From Thalassolituus maritimus (GTDB taxonomy: Bacteria; Pseudomonadota; Gammaproteobacteria; Pseudomonadales; Oceanobacteraceae): DNA of 64,000 nucleotides. Location: the NCBI RefSeq assembly GCF_900156675.1, contig NZ_FTOH01000009.1:62001-126000 (forward strand), written 5' to 3'. The notes beneath the pieces were generated by a model. The model made no database searches and was not told the origin of the DNA. It saw only the letters and a list, made by a program, of their open reading frames with translations. This document shows positions 1 through 8,717 of the stretch, one piece after another (position 1 is the stretch's first letter; every line of letters starts with the position of its first letter). Made by a program: the position numbers and the translations under genes.

Positions 1-45
1 TAACGAGTTGATTATATAGTTTTTGGTCGTAGGTCGGGATAAAAA

Positions 46-70
46 AAGCGGCCCGTAGGCCGCTTTTTCT
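46..70 (-). terminator. Rho-independent terminator after ccoP
   Basis: A 7-bp GC-rich stem (47-53 paired with 58-64, AGCGGCC/GGCCGCT) closes a 4-nt loop and is flanked by an A-run on the left and a T-run on the right. It can therefore terminate in both directions. It lies about 45 bp past the ccoP stop and should end the minus-strand cco operon. Confidence 0.85.
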
Positions 71-115
71 TGTTTTCTTGCTCTAGCTCAAGAGGGGAGC
101 GGAGCCCCCGCTTGA

Positions 116-1030
116 TTACTTGTCTTGCGAAAGAGAGTAGACGTACGCAGACAGAACGTGAACTTTCTCTTCGCCGAGGGTCTCAGCCTGGGCAGGCATT
201 CTGCCGGCACGACCGTAGCGGAGAGTGGTTTCGATCTGCTTGGTAGAACCACCATAGAGCCAGATTTCGTCAGTCAGGTTAGGTGCACCAACGAGGTGGC
301 TACCTTTACCGTCTGCACCGTGACAAGCAACACATAGCATGTCGTACTGTGGCTTGGCTTTAGCCGCTGCCTCTGCATCGTGCTCAAGGCCTGACAGGCT
401 ACGAACGTATTGAGCCATGTCTTTGGTGCCTTGTTCACCCAGAGCGGCTTCCCACGCAGGCATTGCTGCCTGACGACCATACATAATGGTCTGCTTGATC
501 TGTGCAGGCTCGCCACCGTACAGCCAATCGTGGTCTGTCAGGTTCGGGAAGCCTTGTGCACCCATAGCGTTAGAGCCGTGGCATACCGCGCAGTAACTCT
601 TGAACAGTCGACCGCCGGTCTGCATCGCTTCTTCGTTCTGAGCAAGCTCAGTGATTGGCGTAGCAAGGTAGCCTGCGTACAGAGGAGCGATCTTCTCATC
701 GAAGGCCTGAACTTCGGCTTTCCACTGGTTAGTCTGTGTCCAGGTAACGTCTTCGCCGTCAACTTTAACGGTACCGAAACCGTCGAAGTTTGCCAGGCCG
801 TAGATACCGATGTAACCGAAACCGAATACGATGGTTGCCCAGAACATACCTACCCACCAACGTGGCAGTGGGTTGTCCAGTTCTTCGATACCGTCGTAAG
901 AGTGGCCGGTAGTTTCGTCTGTTTCTTCTTTCTTCTGACCTTTACTGGTGTAAAGGATCAGGATACCGCAGGCAATCATGGACCCGATGACAATCGCCTG
1001 GACCCAGAAACTCCAAAATGAGCTCAACAT
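116..1030 (-). CDS. ccoP: cbb3-type cytochrome c oxidase subunit III (CcoP)
   Basis: Di-heme c subunit of the high-affinity cbb3 terminal oxidase, which passes electrons from periplasmic cytochromes to CcoO/CcoN. The 304-residue protein has an N-terminal membrane segment (about residues 8-28) and a second hydrophobic stretch (about 58-80). Two CxxCH heme-binding sites follow, at C147-H151 and C233-H237, in the periplasmic part. Each is followed by the PNLTD and WLYGG pattern typical of CcoP, and by MPA methionines that can ligate heme iron. Length and domain order fit the family. It is the last gene of the minus-strand ccoNOQP operon, 2 bp after ccoQ, and is followed by a strong terminator. 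Nothing is unusual. Confidence 0.97.
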   Translation of the reverse strand: MLSSFWSFWVQAIVIGSMIACGILILYTSKGQKKEETDETTGHSYDGIEELDNPLPRWWVGMFWATIVFGFGYIGIYGLANFDGFGTVKVDGEDVTWTQTNQWKAEVQAFDEKIAPLYAGYLATPITELAQNEEAMQTGGRLFKSYCAVCHGSNAMGAQGFPNLTDHDWLYGGEPAQIKQTIMYGRQAAMPAWEAALGEQGTKDMAQYVRSLSGLEHDAEAAAKAKPQYDMLCVACHGADGKGSHLVGAPNLTDEIWLYGGSTKQIETTLRYGRAGRMPAQAETLGEEKVHVLSAYVYSLSQDK

Positions 1031-1032
1031 AA

Positions 1033-1209
1033 TTATTTACTCCGATCTTTATCGTCGTCCGCGGGCATTTCTGTGTTATCCCGGAAAGGGATATCGCCAT
1101 CATCCTTGAAGCGCTGCTTACGGCTGGAACCGTAAGCCCACCAGATGATGCCCATGAAAGCGATCAGAGCGAATACTGATCCAAGGCCGCGAACGTCGTT
1201 AATATCCAT
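1033..1209 (-). CDS. ccoQ: cbb3-type cytochrome c oxidase accessory subunit CcoQ
   Basis: Small single-span membrane protein that stabilises the cbb3 oxidase. I chose the ATG at 1207-1209, giving 58 residues that begin MDINDVRG. The reading frame stays open further upstream, but that part lies inside ccoO and looks unlike CcoQ. The protein has one hydrophobic helix (about residues 10-26), a basic SSRKQR stop-transfer sequence and an acidic tail, as expected. It sits 4 bp after ccoO and 2 bp before ccoP, so translation is probably coupled. Confidence 0.9.
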   Translation of the reverse strand: MDINDVRGLGSVFALIAFMGIIWWAYGSSRKQRFKDDGDIPFRDNTEMPADDDKDRSK

Positions 1210-1213
1210 AGGG

Positions 1214-1819
1214 TTACCGTTTAGTGACGACTGTGCCCAGCTGCTGCAGGTAAGCAACCAGAGCTTCGATTTCGGTGACACCGTCAACCGCGTCTTTTGC
1301 ACCTTCAATGTCTTCGTCTGTGTACGGTACGCCGACCATACGCAGAGCTTTCAACTTGTTAGGTGTATCACGACCGTCAACCTTGTCTTCAAACAACCAT
1401 GGGTAAGATGGCATTACAGACTCAGGTACAACGTCACGCGGGTTGTACAGGTGCGCACGGTGCCACTCATCCGAGTAACGACCACCCACACGGGCCAGAT
1501 CAGGACCAGTACGCTTAGAACCCCACAGGAATGGGTGTTCGTAAACGTGTTCACCTGAAGTAGACGGAGGACCATAACGCTCAGTTTCTGCGCGGAACGG
1601 ACGAACCATCTGGGTGTGACATACCGCGCAACCTTCACGCATGTAGATGTCACGACCTTCAACCTGAAGTGCAGTCAGCGGCTTCAGGCCTTCAGCAGGT
1701 TGTTGAGTGTTCTTATCAAAGAAGAGTGGAACAATCTCAGCGAGCCCCGCCCAGCTCAGAGCGATAACAATCATTACCACCATGAGTGGTAAGTTCTTTT
1801 CAATAGTTTCGTGCTTCAT
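1214..1819 (-). CDS. ccoO: cbb3-type cytochrome c oxidase subunit II (CcoO)
   Basis: Mono-heme c subunit of the cbb3 oxidase. The 201-residue protein has an N-terminal transmembrane anchor (about residues 10-30) followed by a periplasmic domain. That domain carries the CAVCH heme site in the conserved [12 protein letters not shown] context, and the [16 protein letters not shown] and MPSYPWLF signatures. It lies between ccoN (12 bp upstream) and ccoQ in the standard operon order. Length and motifs are normal. Confidence 0.97.
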   Translation of the reverse strand: MKHETIEKNLPLMVVMIVIALSWAGLAEIVPLFFDKNTQQPAEGLKPLTALQVEGRDIYMREGCAVCHTQMVRPFRAETERYGPPSTSGEHVYEHPFLWGSKRTGPDLARVGGRYSDEWHRAHLYNPRDVVPESVMPSYPWLFEDKVDGRDTPNKLKALRMVGVPYTDEDIEGAKDAVDGVTEIEALVAYLQQLGTVVTKR

Positions 1820-1831
1820 TTACCAAACTCC

Positions 1832-3259
1832 TTAAGCGTGTGCCGCAACCGCAGCTTCTTTCTTAGCTTCGCGGGTGGTCATGAACACGTTGAACAGCAT
1901 GATCAGCATACCGGTCAGGAAGAAAGCACCGCCCAGTACACGAACCACGTAACCGCCATGAGAAGCTTCAACAGATTCAACGAAGCTGTAGGTCAGAGAA
2001 CCGTCTTCGTTCACTGCACGCCACATCAGACCCTGCATGATGCCGTTCACCCACATTGCTGCGATGTACAGAACAGTACCGATGGTCGCCAGCCAGAAGT
2101 GAACATTGATCAGGCCGATAGAGTACATCTGGCCCGCTTTACGACCGAACATAATAGGAATCAGGTGGTACAGAGCACCGATAGATACCATCGCAACCCA
2201 ACCCAGAGCGCCTGAGTGTACGTGACCGATAGTCCAGTCAGTGTTGTGAGACAGCGCGTTAACAGTCTTGATAGACATCATCGGGCCTTCGAAGGTAGAC
2301 ATACCGTAGAAAGACAGAGAGACAACCAGGAAGCGCAGGATAGGGTCAGTACGCAGTTTGTGCCATGCGCCTGACAGCGTCATCATACCGTTGATCATAC
2401 CACCCCACGAAGGAGCCAGCAGGATCAGAGACATAACCATACCTGAAGTCTGAGCCCAGTCTGGCAGAGCAGAGTAGTGCAGGTGGTGAGCACCAGCCCA
2501 AACGTAGATAGAAATCAGTGCCCAGAAGTGAACGATCGATAGACGGTAAGAGTAAACCGGACGACCCGCCTGCTTAGGCACGAAATAGTACATGATACCC
2601 AGGAAGCCTGCAGTCAGGAAGAAACCTACCGCGTTGTGGCCCCACCACCATTGAATCATGGCGTCTACGGTACCCGCCCATACAGAGTAAGACTTGGTCA
2701 GTGACACAGGCACTGCCAGGTTGTTACCCACGTACAGGATCGCAATCATGATCATGAATGCAGCGAAGAACCAGTTAGCAACGTAGATGTGGCTTTCTTT
2801 ACGGATAGCCAGCGTGCCAAGGAAGTTAATCACATAAGAAACCCAGACCAGAGTTACCAGGATGTCGATTGGCCATTCCAGTTCTGCGTACTCTTTAGTA
2901 GAGGTCAGACCCATAGGCAGAGTGATGGCTGCTGCAACGATCACTGCCTGCCAGCCCCAGAAGGTGAAGCTTGCCAGAGTGTCTGAGAACAGACGGGTAC
3001 GACATGTGCGCTGAACAATGTAATAGGAGGTTGCGAACAGAGCGCAGCCGCCGAAGGCGAAAATCACCGCATTGGTGTGAAGAGGACGCAGACGTCCGAA
3101 AGAGAACCAAGGGGTATCGAAGTTCAGTTGAGGCCATGCCAGCTGAGCAGCGATGAGTACACCGACTGCCATGCCAACAACACCCCAGACAACAGTCATG
3201 ATGGCAAACTGTCTTACCACCTTGTAGTTGTATTCTGGATGGTCAAATGCTGTGCTCAT
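1832..3259 (-). CDS. ccoN: cbb3-type cytochrome c oxidase catalytic subunit I (CcoN)
   Basis: Catalytic heme-copper subunit that reduces oxygen and pumps protons. The 475-residue polytopic protein has about 12 hydrophobic helices. Conserved histidine motifs are visible, including [12 protein letters not shown] near the start, [14 protein letters not shown] and [12 protein letters not shown] in the middle (Cu-B and heme ligands), and the [10 protein letters not shown] region. It is the first gene of ccoNOQP. The 420-bp gap to the divergent hydrolase gene holds a possible FNR/Anr box and a Fur-like sequence. Such oxidases are usually induced by low oxygen through FNR/Anr. Confidence 0.98.
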   Translation of the reverse strand: MSTAFDHPEYNYKVVRQFAIMTVVWGVVGMAVGVLIAAQLAWPQLNFDTPWFSFGRLRPLHTNAVIFAFGGCALFATSYYIVQRTCRTRLFSDTLASFTFWGWQAVIVAAAITLPMGLTSTKEYAELEWPIDILVTLVWVSYVINFLGTLAIRKESHIYVANWFFAAFMIMIAILYVGNNLAVPVSLTKSYSVWAGTVDAMIQWWWGHNAVGFFLTAGFLGIMYYFVPKQAGRPVYSYRLSIVHFWALISIYVWAGAHHLHYSALPDWAQTSGMVMSLILLAPSWGGMINGMMTLSGAWHKLRTDPILRFLVVSLSFYGMSTFEGPMMSIKTVNALSHNTDWTIGHVHSGALGWVAMVSIGALYHLIPIMFGRKAGQMYSIGLINVHFWLATIGTVLYIAAMWVNGIMQGLMWRAVNEDGSLTYSFVESVEASHGGYVVRVLGGAFFLTGMLIMLFNVFMTTREAKKEAAVAAHA

Positions 3260-3394
3260 GATCAGATTCCATTAAACAGCGAGGGTTAGAGGGTTAAAAA
3301 ATCGGCGCAATTATCGTCGCTGGCATCCCCATTTGCAAATAATCCATGTAAAAAAAGTGCCATAAATACAGCGGCTTAGGGCAGTTTTTACACG

Positions 3395-3418
3395 AATGAT
3401 AATCAAATGAGAATCAAT
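3395..3418. promoter_or_regulatory. Possible Fur-like AT-rich operator upstream of ccoN
   Basis: A run of near-repeated hexamers resembling the Fur consensus (ATGATAATCA and GAGAATCA blocks) lies 135-160 bp upstream of ccoN. The match is partial and no clear sigma-70 promoter was identified beside it. This is a weak call, based only on similarity to the consensus. Confidence 0.25.
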
Positions 3419-3566
3419 CGTATTGACGTTCGGTTGGAAATCTGACAGTTTTACGTGCCTCGCCAGGACATAAAATTCAGCCCCAACCTGCGCATACTCC
3501 AATTTTACCGCACTTCGGCAGCCCAATTGCAGCCCCTGCATGGTATTACTGTCGTAAACAGGAGTA

Positions 3567-3580
3567 TTGACCCAGCTCAA
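3567..3580. promoter_or_regulatory. Candidate FNR/Anr box (TTGA-N6-TCAA)
   Basis: TTGACCCAGCTCAA matches the conserved half-sites of the FNR/Anr operator TTGAT-N4-ATCAA with the correct 14-bp span. It lies 308 bp from ccoN and 102 bp from the divergent hydrolase, so it could serve either gene. ccoN is the more likely target by function, but the distance would require a long leader. The rest of the 3260-3681 gap shows nothing else that I can name. Confidence 0.45.
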
Positions 3581-3681
3581 GCCTTGACGCAGAACGCCTG
3601 AAAGCCAGAATACGCGCCGTCAGAACCACGAATTAACAAGCTTCAGAAGTGTCAGTCAGAAGAATAGAAGAGGAGCACCAT

Positions 3682-4335
3682 ATGGCCAGTGAACAGACTC
3701 AGGAAATACTCGACTCCATCACCGTTGATGGAAAAGAGGGCCTGCCGACGCTGATATTGGCGCACGGTGCAGGTGCAGACTCATCAAGCGAATTCATGAC
3801 TGACATGGCCGGTAAGATCGCGGCGCACGGTATTCGCGTGATGCGTTTTAACTTCCCGTACATGATTAAGCGCATACAAGACGGCAAGAAACGACCACCA
3901 GACCGCGCACCAAAACTCATTGATGCCTACGCAGAACTTATTGAAGAGCTGGATATTCCATGCGTAATTGGCGGTAAAAGCATGGGCGGGCGTATCGCTA
4001 GCATGCTTGCTAACGGAAGTGATGTGCCTACACGGGTGCAAGGTTGCGTCGCATTGGGTTACCCATTCCACCCGCCGGGGAAACCGGACAACCTGAGAAC
4101 AGAGCACTTGCTAGCACTTAAAACGCCGGCGTTAATTGCGCAGGGCACACGCGATGCGATGGGAACAAAAGAAGAGGTATCGGGTTACGGGTTAGATAAA
4201 ACACTCGAACTGGTCTGGCTCGAAGACGGAAACCACGACCTGAAACCAAGAAAGGCATCGGGTTTTACCCATGATGCCCATCTTCAAGCAACCGCAAAAC
4301 ACGTCGCCGACTTCGTAAAACGCCTTATACCGTAG
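3682..4335 (+). CDS. Alpha/beta-fold hydrolase, COG3571/KANL3-Tex30-like
   Basis: Predicted small serine hydrolase of unknown substrate, 217 residues. The ATG at 3682 is preferred over an in-frame upstream start at 3649 because GAGGAG sits at the right distance. Visible features are an LAHGAG oxyanion-hole strand, the nucleophile elbow GGKSMGGR, a late acidic residue in the QGTRDAMG region, and the GNHDL histidine. Together these give a plausible Ser-Asp-His triad. The compact length fits the Tex30/COG3571 group. The stop codon lies inside the first base pairs of a dispersed repeat. It stands alone between ccoN and a repeat cluster. Confidence 0.8.
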   Translation: MASEQTQEILDSITVDGKEGLPTLILAHGAGADSSSEFMTDMAGKIAAHGIRVMRFNFPYMIKRIQDGKKRPPDRAPKLIDAYAELIEELDIPCVIGGKSMGGRIASMLANGSDVPTRVQGCVALGYPFHPPGKPDNLRTEHLLALKTPALIAQGTRDAMGTKEEVSGYGLDKTLELVWLEDGNHDLKPRKASGFTHDAHLQATAKHVADFVKRLIP

Positions 4336-4438
4336 GAGTGCTTCAGCCAGCTTGCCTAGCTATGCGCGAAATATGCGCGAGCCGGTCGGTGTTTGCTGTG
4401 GGAGCGAATCAGCCGAAGGCTATTCGCGAAACCCATAC
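4332..4438 (+). repeat. Dispersed GTAGGAG-type repeat, copy A1
   Basis: About 107 bp beginning GTAGGAGTGCTTCAGCCAGC. It ends with the short inverted segment GCGAATCAGCCGAAGGCTATTCGC. It is nearly identical to the copy at 4491-4597 and related to copies in 5991-6288 and at 59655-59690. It starts inside the stop codon of the hydrolase gene. It resembles the REP-like intergenic elements of pseudomonads. Confidence 0.85.
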
Positions 4439-4490
4439 GTGTAGAAGAGGGTCATACCCGCAGACCAGTGCCTAGAGGTACAGCCTCTTT
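4439..4490 (+). repeat. Dispersed repeat type B, degenerate copy
   Basis: A spacer between two A-type copies, containing TGTAGAAGAGGGTCATACCC and GCCTAGAGGT. It corresponds to the better-preserved B elements at 5991 and 6150 (GTAGGAGGGGATCATATCCC and GCCTCGAGGT). This implies an alternating A-B-A arrangement here. Confidence 0.6.
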
Positions 4491-4597
4491 GCAGGAGTGC
4501 TTCAGCCAGCTTGCCTGGCTATGCGCGAAATATGCGTGAGCCGGTCGGTGTTTGCTGTGGGAGCGAATCAGCCGAAGGCTATTCGCGAAACCCATAC
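4491..4597 (+). repeat. Dispersed GTAGGAG-type repeat, copy A2
   Basis: Almost identical to the copy at 4332-4438, with only a few substitutions over about 107 bp. This suggests recent duplication or gene conversion. It lies just past the 3' end of the minus-strand ABM-domain gene. Confidence 0.85.
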
Positions 4598-4606
4598 CTC
4601 TGCGCA

Positions 4607-4888
4607 TCACGCCGTCAGAATCGTGATCTTCTCCTGCGTCTCCAGAATCGGCTGAATCGACGCAATCACATTGGCACGCTCTGGCGACTTAGCCCAGGTC
4701 TGCCAGGCTTCAACGCTCGTCCAGTTAGTGATAATCATCCGACGGTTCTCTTTCTTCACATCTTTATAGCTGGCACCTGACACATAGCCCGGCGCCTCGA
4801 GAATCGCACGCAAGGTGTTCTTAACCGCAGCTTCATAAGTTGTTTCCATATCTGCGGCAATCTCACGCTCGATAATCACTTTAATCAT
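4607..4888 (-). CDS. Antibiotic biosynthesis monooxygenase (ABM)-domain protein
   Basis: A 93-residue ferredoxin-like dimeric alpha/beta barrel protein. Relatives include small monooxygenases and heme-degrading or stress proteins, so the substrate cannot be named. The ATG at 4886-4888 (MIKVIIER) is chosen because the longer upstream frame runs into the divergent promoter region. Family-typical features are the IIEREI first strand, the APGYVSG loop, and the ITNWTSVEAWQTWAKSPER segment. It is divergent from the WYL regulator at 4990, about 100 bp away, which may control it. Confidence 0.8.
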   Translation of the reverse strand: MIKVIIEREIAADMETTYEAAVKNTLRAILEAPGYVSGASYKDVKKENRRMIITNWTSVEAWQTWAKSPERANVIASIQPILETQEKITILTA

Positions 4889-4989
4889 TACAGGGGCTTC
4901 CTTCTGATGTTTCTTAATATCAAGTAAGGTATGGGCCGATGGTGTGTATTGCAACCACGAAAACCCAAAAAGCGGAACAAAGAACAAAT

Positions 4990-5952
4990 ATGGCCAGCAG
5001 CGACCTGATTCAGCGACTCCACCGCCTGTTCTCTGAACAGACAACGGGCCTCAATACCATGATGCTCGCCGCAGAAACCGGCGTTGGCCCGGCTGAGCTA
5101 CAAAGTGCGTTGCAACAACTCAAAAGCGACTACAACGCACCTCTGGAATACGACAACGACAGCCGCACTTACCGCTACCGTAAAACCCAGGAGCAAAGCT
5201 TCGAACTCCCGGGCCTGCAACTTACCGCGACCGAACTGCGTGGCTTAGCCATCGTTCTTAACATACTTAATGACCTGAACCCCGGGCAGGGCAGCAGCGA
5301 ACTGAATCGCATTCATGAACAAGTATCGCGCCTGACAGAAGAGCGCGGTGTTGACCTTAGCGAACTGACACAACGCATTCGCATCCTCAGTGCCACGCGC
5401 CGTCCGGTAAACCAGAACATCTACCAACAAGTCAGTGACGCACTGTTCGCGCGAAAACAACTGCACATCCATTACGTTGCGAGTGACCAGAGCCTGAGTG
5501 AGCGCAATGTCAGCCCACAAACGCTGGTTTATTACCGAGACCACTGGTACCTCGACGCCTGGTGCCACAAGCGCCAGCAGCTACGCACTTTTATGCTCAG
5601 CCGCATTAACAGTGCGTATCAAACCAATGAGGGTGCCAAAGAGTTTGAGCAGAGCGAACTCAACGACCACTTCCATAACAGCTATGGCATCTTCTCTGGC
5701 GGCGAACAACACACTGCTGAACTCATCTTTATGCCCGGAGCCGCCCACCTCGTTGCGCAACAGCAATGGCACCCCGATGCCAAAGGCCAGTGGAAAGGCG
5801 GCGAATACCACCTCAGCCTGCCGTACAATGACCAGCGTGAATTACTCAGAGACATGCTCTCTTATGCACCCAACGTCATCATCACAGCCCCCGAAGACCT
5901 CAAAGCCGCGTACCGAAAACGCCTGCAGGAAGCCCTGAACCGTAACCTGTAA
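4990..5952 (+). CDS. HTH-WYL transcriptional regulator (YafY-like)
   Basis: A 320-residue regulator. The ATG at 4990 (MASSDLIQRLHRL) is favoured, since 17 residues further upstream would fall in the divergent promoter region. The N-terminus is a winged helix for DNA binding (about residues 1-65). The centre holds a WYL domain with the VYYRDHWYLDAWCH signature and FMLSRI. The C-terminal part matches the WCX extension. WYL domains sense nucleic-acid or nucleotide ligands in several regulators. It is separated from the defence island by repeats and is probably a housekeeping regulator, perhaps of the divergent ABM gene. Confidence 0.85.
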   Translation: MASSDLIQRLHRLFSEQTTGLNTMMLAAETGVGPAELQSALQQLKSDYNAPLEYDNDSRTYRYRKTQEQSFELPGLQLTATELRGLAIVLNILNDLNPGQGSSELNRIHEQVSRLTEERGVDLSELTQRIRILSATRRPVNQNIYQQVSDALFARKQLHIHYVASDQSLSERNVSPQTLVYYRDHWYLDAWCHKRQQLRTFMLSRINSAYQTNEGAKEFEQSELNDHFHNSYGIFSGGEQHTAELIFMPGAAHLVAQQQWHPDAKGQWKGGEYHLSLPYNDQRELLRDMLSYAPNVIITAPEDLKAAYRKRLQEALNRNL

Positions 5953-5990
5953 TTCGTATCTCATTGTTGGCACTGCATTCTTATTTTGAT

Positions 5991-6288
5991 TGTAGGAGGG
6001 GATCATATCCCCGACCTGTGCCTCGAGGTTAGTCTTCCTTGTAGGAGCGCTTCAGCCAGCTTGTCTTGCTATGCGCGAAATCCGCGTGAAACTGCTCTGT
6101 GTTGATTGTGGGAGTGAATCAGCCGAAGGTTAATCACAAGACCCATATTTGTAGGAGGGGATCATATCCCCGACCTGTGCCTCAAGGTTGGGCTTCGCTG
6201 TAGGAGCGCTTTACCCAGCTTCTGGGGCTATGCACGAAGGTCACTGTGCCGATTGTGGGAGTGAATCAGCCGAAGGCTATTCGCGATA
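5991..6288 (+). repeat. Tandem B-A-B-A cluster of dispersed repeats
   Basis: Two B units (about 5991-6039 and 6150-6199, each with the GGGGATCATATCCCC hairpin) alternate with two A units (about 6040-6149 and 6200-6288, each with GTAGGAGCGC and GTGGGAGTGAATCAGCCGAAGG). The regular alternation matches the 4332-4597 cluster. It marks the left border of the defence island. No coding sequence was seen in 5953-6429. The 6289-6429 remainder is AT-richer and probably holds the promoter of the next gene. Confidence 0.8.
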
Positions 6289-6429
6289 GTCTCCATCATA
6301 CCGCTTGATATACATCGCCCCCTGATTGCGTTGCACAGGTAAAACACGCCAATTCAATAACATTGTCAATTGCCCCTTAACCTGTCCTGTCAGTCTGATA
6401 CCATGCCCGAACAATAAAGAGGACATGGA

Positions 6430-7290
6430 ATGCCCGAACTCAAAAAAGGAAATACTCCCAACACGCCCCCTTCATATCGAGACAGACAGGCCTTTCGCCT
6501 GATAGAGCTCGTTGCACTCTGGAAAGGTCGGGTAACTTCGAAGACGATCGAAGATGCCTTTTCTTGCTCCCGAAGCACCGCCACAAGAATCCGCAATGAC
6601 TATCTGGCTGCCTGCCCGAGTAACTTATCCTACTGTGATAGCAATAAAGGGTATTTACCTTCGGATGACTTTCAGTCTTCGTTCTGCAGTGGCTCGCTCG
6701 AAGAATATGCACAGCTTCGCTCACTAGAAGGGGCTAAATTTCCCGCACAACTGAGTCATCAGTTGCAGCGTAGGCCAGATCCAGCCATCGTGCGACCGAT
6801 TCTAAATGCAATTGATAAGCGGGAGAGGCTTGATATCAGCTATGCCTCATTTACATACCCAAAAGATGGCGATCGTATTATCAGCCCACATTCACTTGTG
6901 AATGATGGAGCTCGCTGGCATGTACGTGCATGGTGCGAAAAAAATCAGGATTTCCGGGATTTCGTACTTTCCCGTATCCAGGAAATTCACGGAACTGAAG
7001 GCCCGGCAGAGAAAACTGAACCTGATGATCTCGCTTGGAATAAAACTCTGACAGTTTCTATAGAACCGGATATGCGTCTATCCGATGCGCAGCGGGAGCT
7101 TGTCGCTCTGGACTACGACATGAAAGAGGTGGGGGCTGGAAAATATCAGCGTGACTACGAGATTCGACAGGCACTACTGATTTATACACTTCAGAATTTA
7201 CGCCTCGACCGCACCAGAGAGCGTGGCGAAGCGCAACAAATAATGCTCACATCAGAATGCCAGCGCGCGTTGGCATCATATCTCCCCTGA
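6430..7290 (+). CDS. WYL-domain transcriptional regulator, BrxR/CapW-like
   Basis: A 286-residue regulator beginning with a winged helix (about residues 15-65: RQAFRLIELVALWKGRV, then CSRSTATRIRNDYL). The central WYL domain (about residues 115-190) contains ISPHSLVNDGARWHVRAWCE and FVLSRI. A C-terminal dimerisation-type extension follows. AGAGGA upstream supports the ATG at 6430. This architecture is that of BrxR/CapW repressors, which sit at the head of bacterial defence operons (established knowledge). It opens the plus-strand defence island here and probably represses itself and the following genes. The regulator at 4990 is also WYL but has a different HTH and context. Confidence 0.82.
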   Translation: MPELKKGNTPNTPPSYRDRQAFRLIELVALWKGRVTSKTIEDAFSCSRSTATRIRNDYLAACPSNLSYCDSNKGYLPSDDFQSSFCSGSLEEYAQLRSLEGAKFPAQLSHQLQRRPDPAIVRPILNAIDKRERLDISYASFTYPKDGDRIISPHSLVNDGARWHVRAWCEKNQDFRDFVLSRIQEIHGTEGPAEKTEPDDLAWNKTLTVSIEPDMRLSDAQRELVALDYDMKEVGAGKYQRDYEIRQALLIYTLQNLRLDRTRERGEAQQIMLTSECQRALASYLP

Positions 7291-7304
7291 TAGATTGATT
7301 GCGG

Positions 7305-7327
7305 ACATGTATGAAAATAAAACATGT
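7305..7327. promoter_or_regulatory. Inverted repeat ACATGT-N11-ACATGT, candidate operator
   Basis: Two copies of the self-complementary hexamer ACATGT are separated by 11 AT-rich bases, just after the WYL regulator and about 215 bp before the DUF4268 gene. WYL repressors bind inverted repeats, so this could be an operator, but that is inference. The rest of 7291-7541 shows no gene. Confidence 0.35.
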
Positions 7328-7541
7328 TTTTCTGTACAGTCATTGAGTGTGAATCATTAAATCGATGTAATGATCCGGCATTGGATGCAGGCAGGATGCC
7401 ACCGCAGTTTAAAGGGCTTTTATAGGGGAAGTACCTTTAACATAACGCGGGCCTTAAACCGTAAGGACGCGAAGGCACGAAAGGAAGCAGGCCAGGGAAG
7501 GCCAATAAAAAATAGAAAACATACGGAAAAAGAGACTCATC

Positions 7542-8681
7542 ATGGCTATATACACTATTGATAGCAGTAATCAGAACACTCCACTTGAGTTGCTGGAGCC
7601 GGCGACATTTGCAGCACTTGATTATAAAGAGCGAAACGACATCCAGGAATGGATCGACAAGACTCCCGGCTGTCTCGGTGAGCCACTTCTGATGCTCGGA
7701 AAAGAATTCGATGGCTTTGATAAATCCCGTGACCGCTTGGATCTGCTTGCAATGGACGCCAGTGGCAACCTTGTCGTTATTGAAAACAAACGGGACGACA
7801 GTGGTAAAGATGTTGTCGGTCAGGCCATTAAATATGCCGCATTCTGCTCGACACTGTCAGAGCAGGACATTATAAAGATTCACAGTAAAAAGTTCTCCAA
7901 TAGCGACGACAGCCTTCAGTCTGCACGAGACGATATTGAAAGCTTTCTCGCTGAAGAGCAGGAATACGATAGTGAACTGGGATACAACCACGACCAGCGC
8001 ATTATCATAGTGTCTGGCGGATATAAACCAGAAGCCATCAGCGCAGCGGTGTGGGTGCTTGAGAAAAATATCGACATTACCCTCATCAAACTCGACATCT
8101 ACGAGATAGGTGAAGATGCCAATAAGACTCAGTTGATCAACATCGACAGAATCTTGCCAAGCGCCGACCTGTCCAACGAGCTGGTACGCCTGAAAACCGA
8201 ACAGCAGCGAACCCGCTCCGCATCGCAGCGGGCAGCGCTTCATATGCAACTCTGGTCAGAAATTCAGCAGCGCTTGAATGATAGTGGCATCAATCTGTTC
8301 TCTGTAGAAACCATCAGTGATCGCCCGTATTTCAACGGCAAGAATATTCGCGGCGGCTTGTCTATCAATATGGGTCTGAACGATAAGGATGCCCGAGTGG
8401 AAGTACGTATCCGGATGAACAAGGCAGGCGCGACAGCGAAAATATTCGATTGGTTACAGGGCCACAAAAACGACATCGAAAAAGCGCTTTCCGGCTACAG
8501 GGTTTCCTGGGAGCCAGAGGCAGAACGAAAGGCCTGTCGTGTTGCTATTCGTTGGGAGATCGATCTGAAAGACGAATCAACGCACGAAAAGCTCATTGAA
8601 CAAATGGTGGAGCGTACGCAGAAGTTTCATCGAGTGTTGCGCCCGATTCTGGAAGAGGGGCTTAACACATTAGGGCTGTAA
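7542..8681 (+). CDS. DUF4268 protein with PD-(D/E)xK nuclease-like domain
   Basis: A 379-residue protein. The N-terminal half looks like a NucS/PD-(D/E)xK fold: RLDLLAMD supplies the acidic residue, VVIENKRDD supplies the ExK pair, and GQAIKYAAF resembles the QxxxY helix. The C-terminal half (about residues 225-375) matches DUF4268, with IRGGLSINMGL and VRIRMNKAG and a terminal helical segment. Proteins of this type are common in defence islands and are thought to be DNA endonucleases, with a target that cannot be read here. It follows the BrxR-like regulator and may be its regulated partner. The active residues look intact. The start ATG has only a weak AGAG ribosome-binding site. Confidence 0.75.
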   Translation: MAIYTIDSSNQNTPLELLEPATFAALDYKERNDIQEWIDKTPGCLGEPLLMLGKEFDGFDKSRDRLDLLAMDASGNLVVIENKRDDSGKDVVGQAIKYAAFCSTLSEQDIIKIHSKKFSNSDDSLQSARDDIESFLAEEQEYDSELGYNHDQRIIIVSGGYKPEAISAAVWVLEKNIDITLIKLDIYEIGEDANKTQLINIDRILPSADLSNELVRLKTEQQRTRSASQRAALHMQLWSEIQQRLNDSGINLFSVETISDRPYFNGKNIRGGLSINMGLNDKDARVEVRIRMNKAGATAKIFDWLQGHKNDIEKALSGYRVSWEPEAERKACRVAIRWEIDLKDESTHEKLIEQMVERTQKFHRVLRPILEEGLNTLGL

Positions 8682-8717
8682 AGTAGTCAGAATCTGTCAA
8701 TGAAAGGTGAATTAACG

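Noticed and set aside
410-1021. A plus-strand 203-residue frame across ccoP
   Set aside because: It is the antisense shadow of ccoP, whose heme motifs and operon position are unambiguous.
4332-6288. A CRISPR array
   Set aside because: The repeats are about 50-110 bp, alternate in two types and have no regular unique spacers; no cas genes are present.
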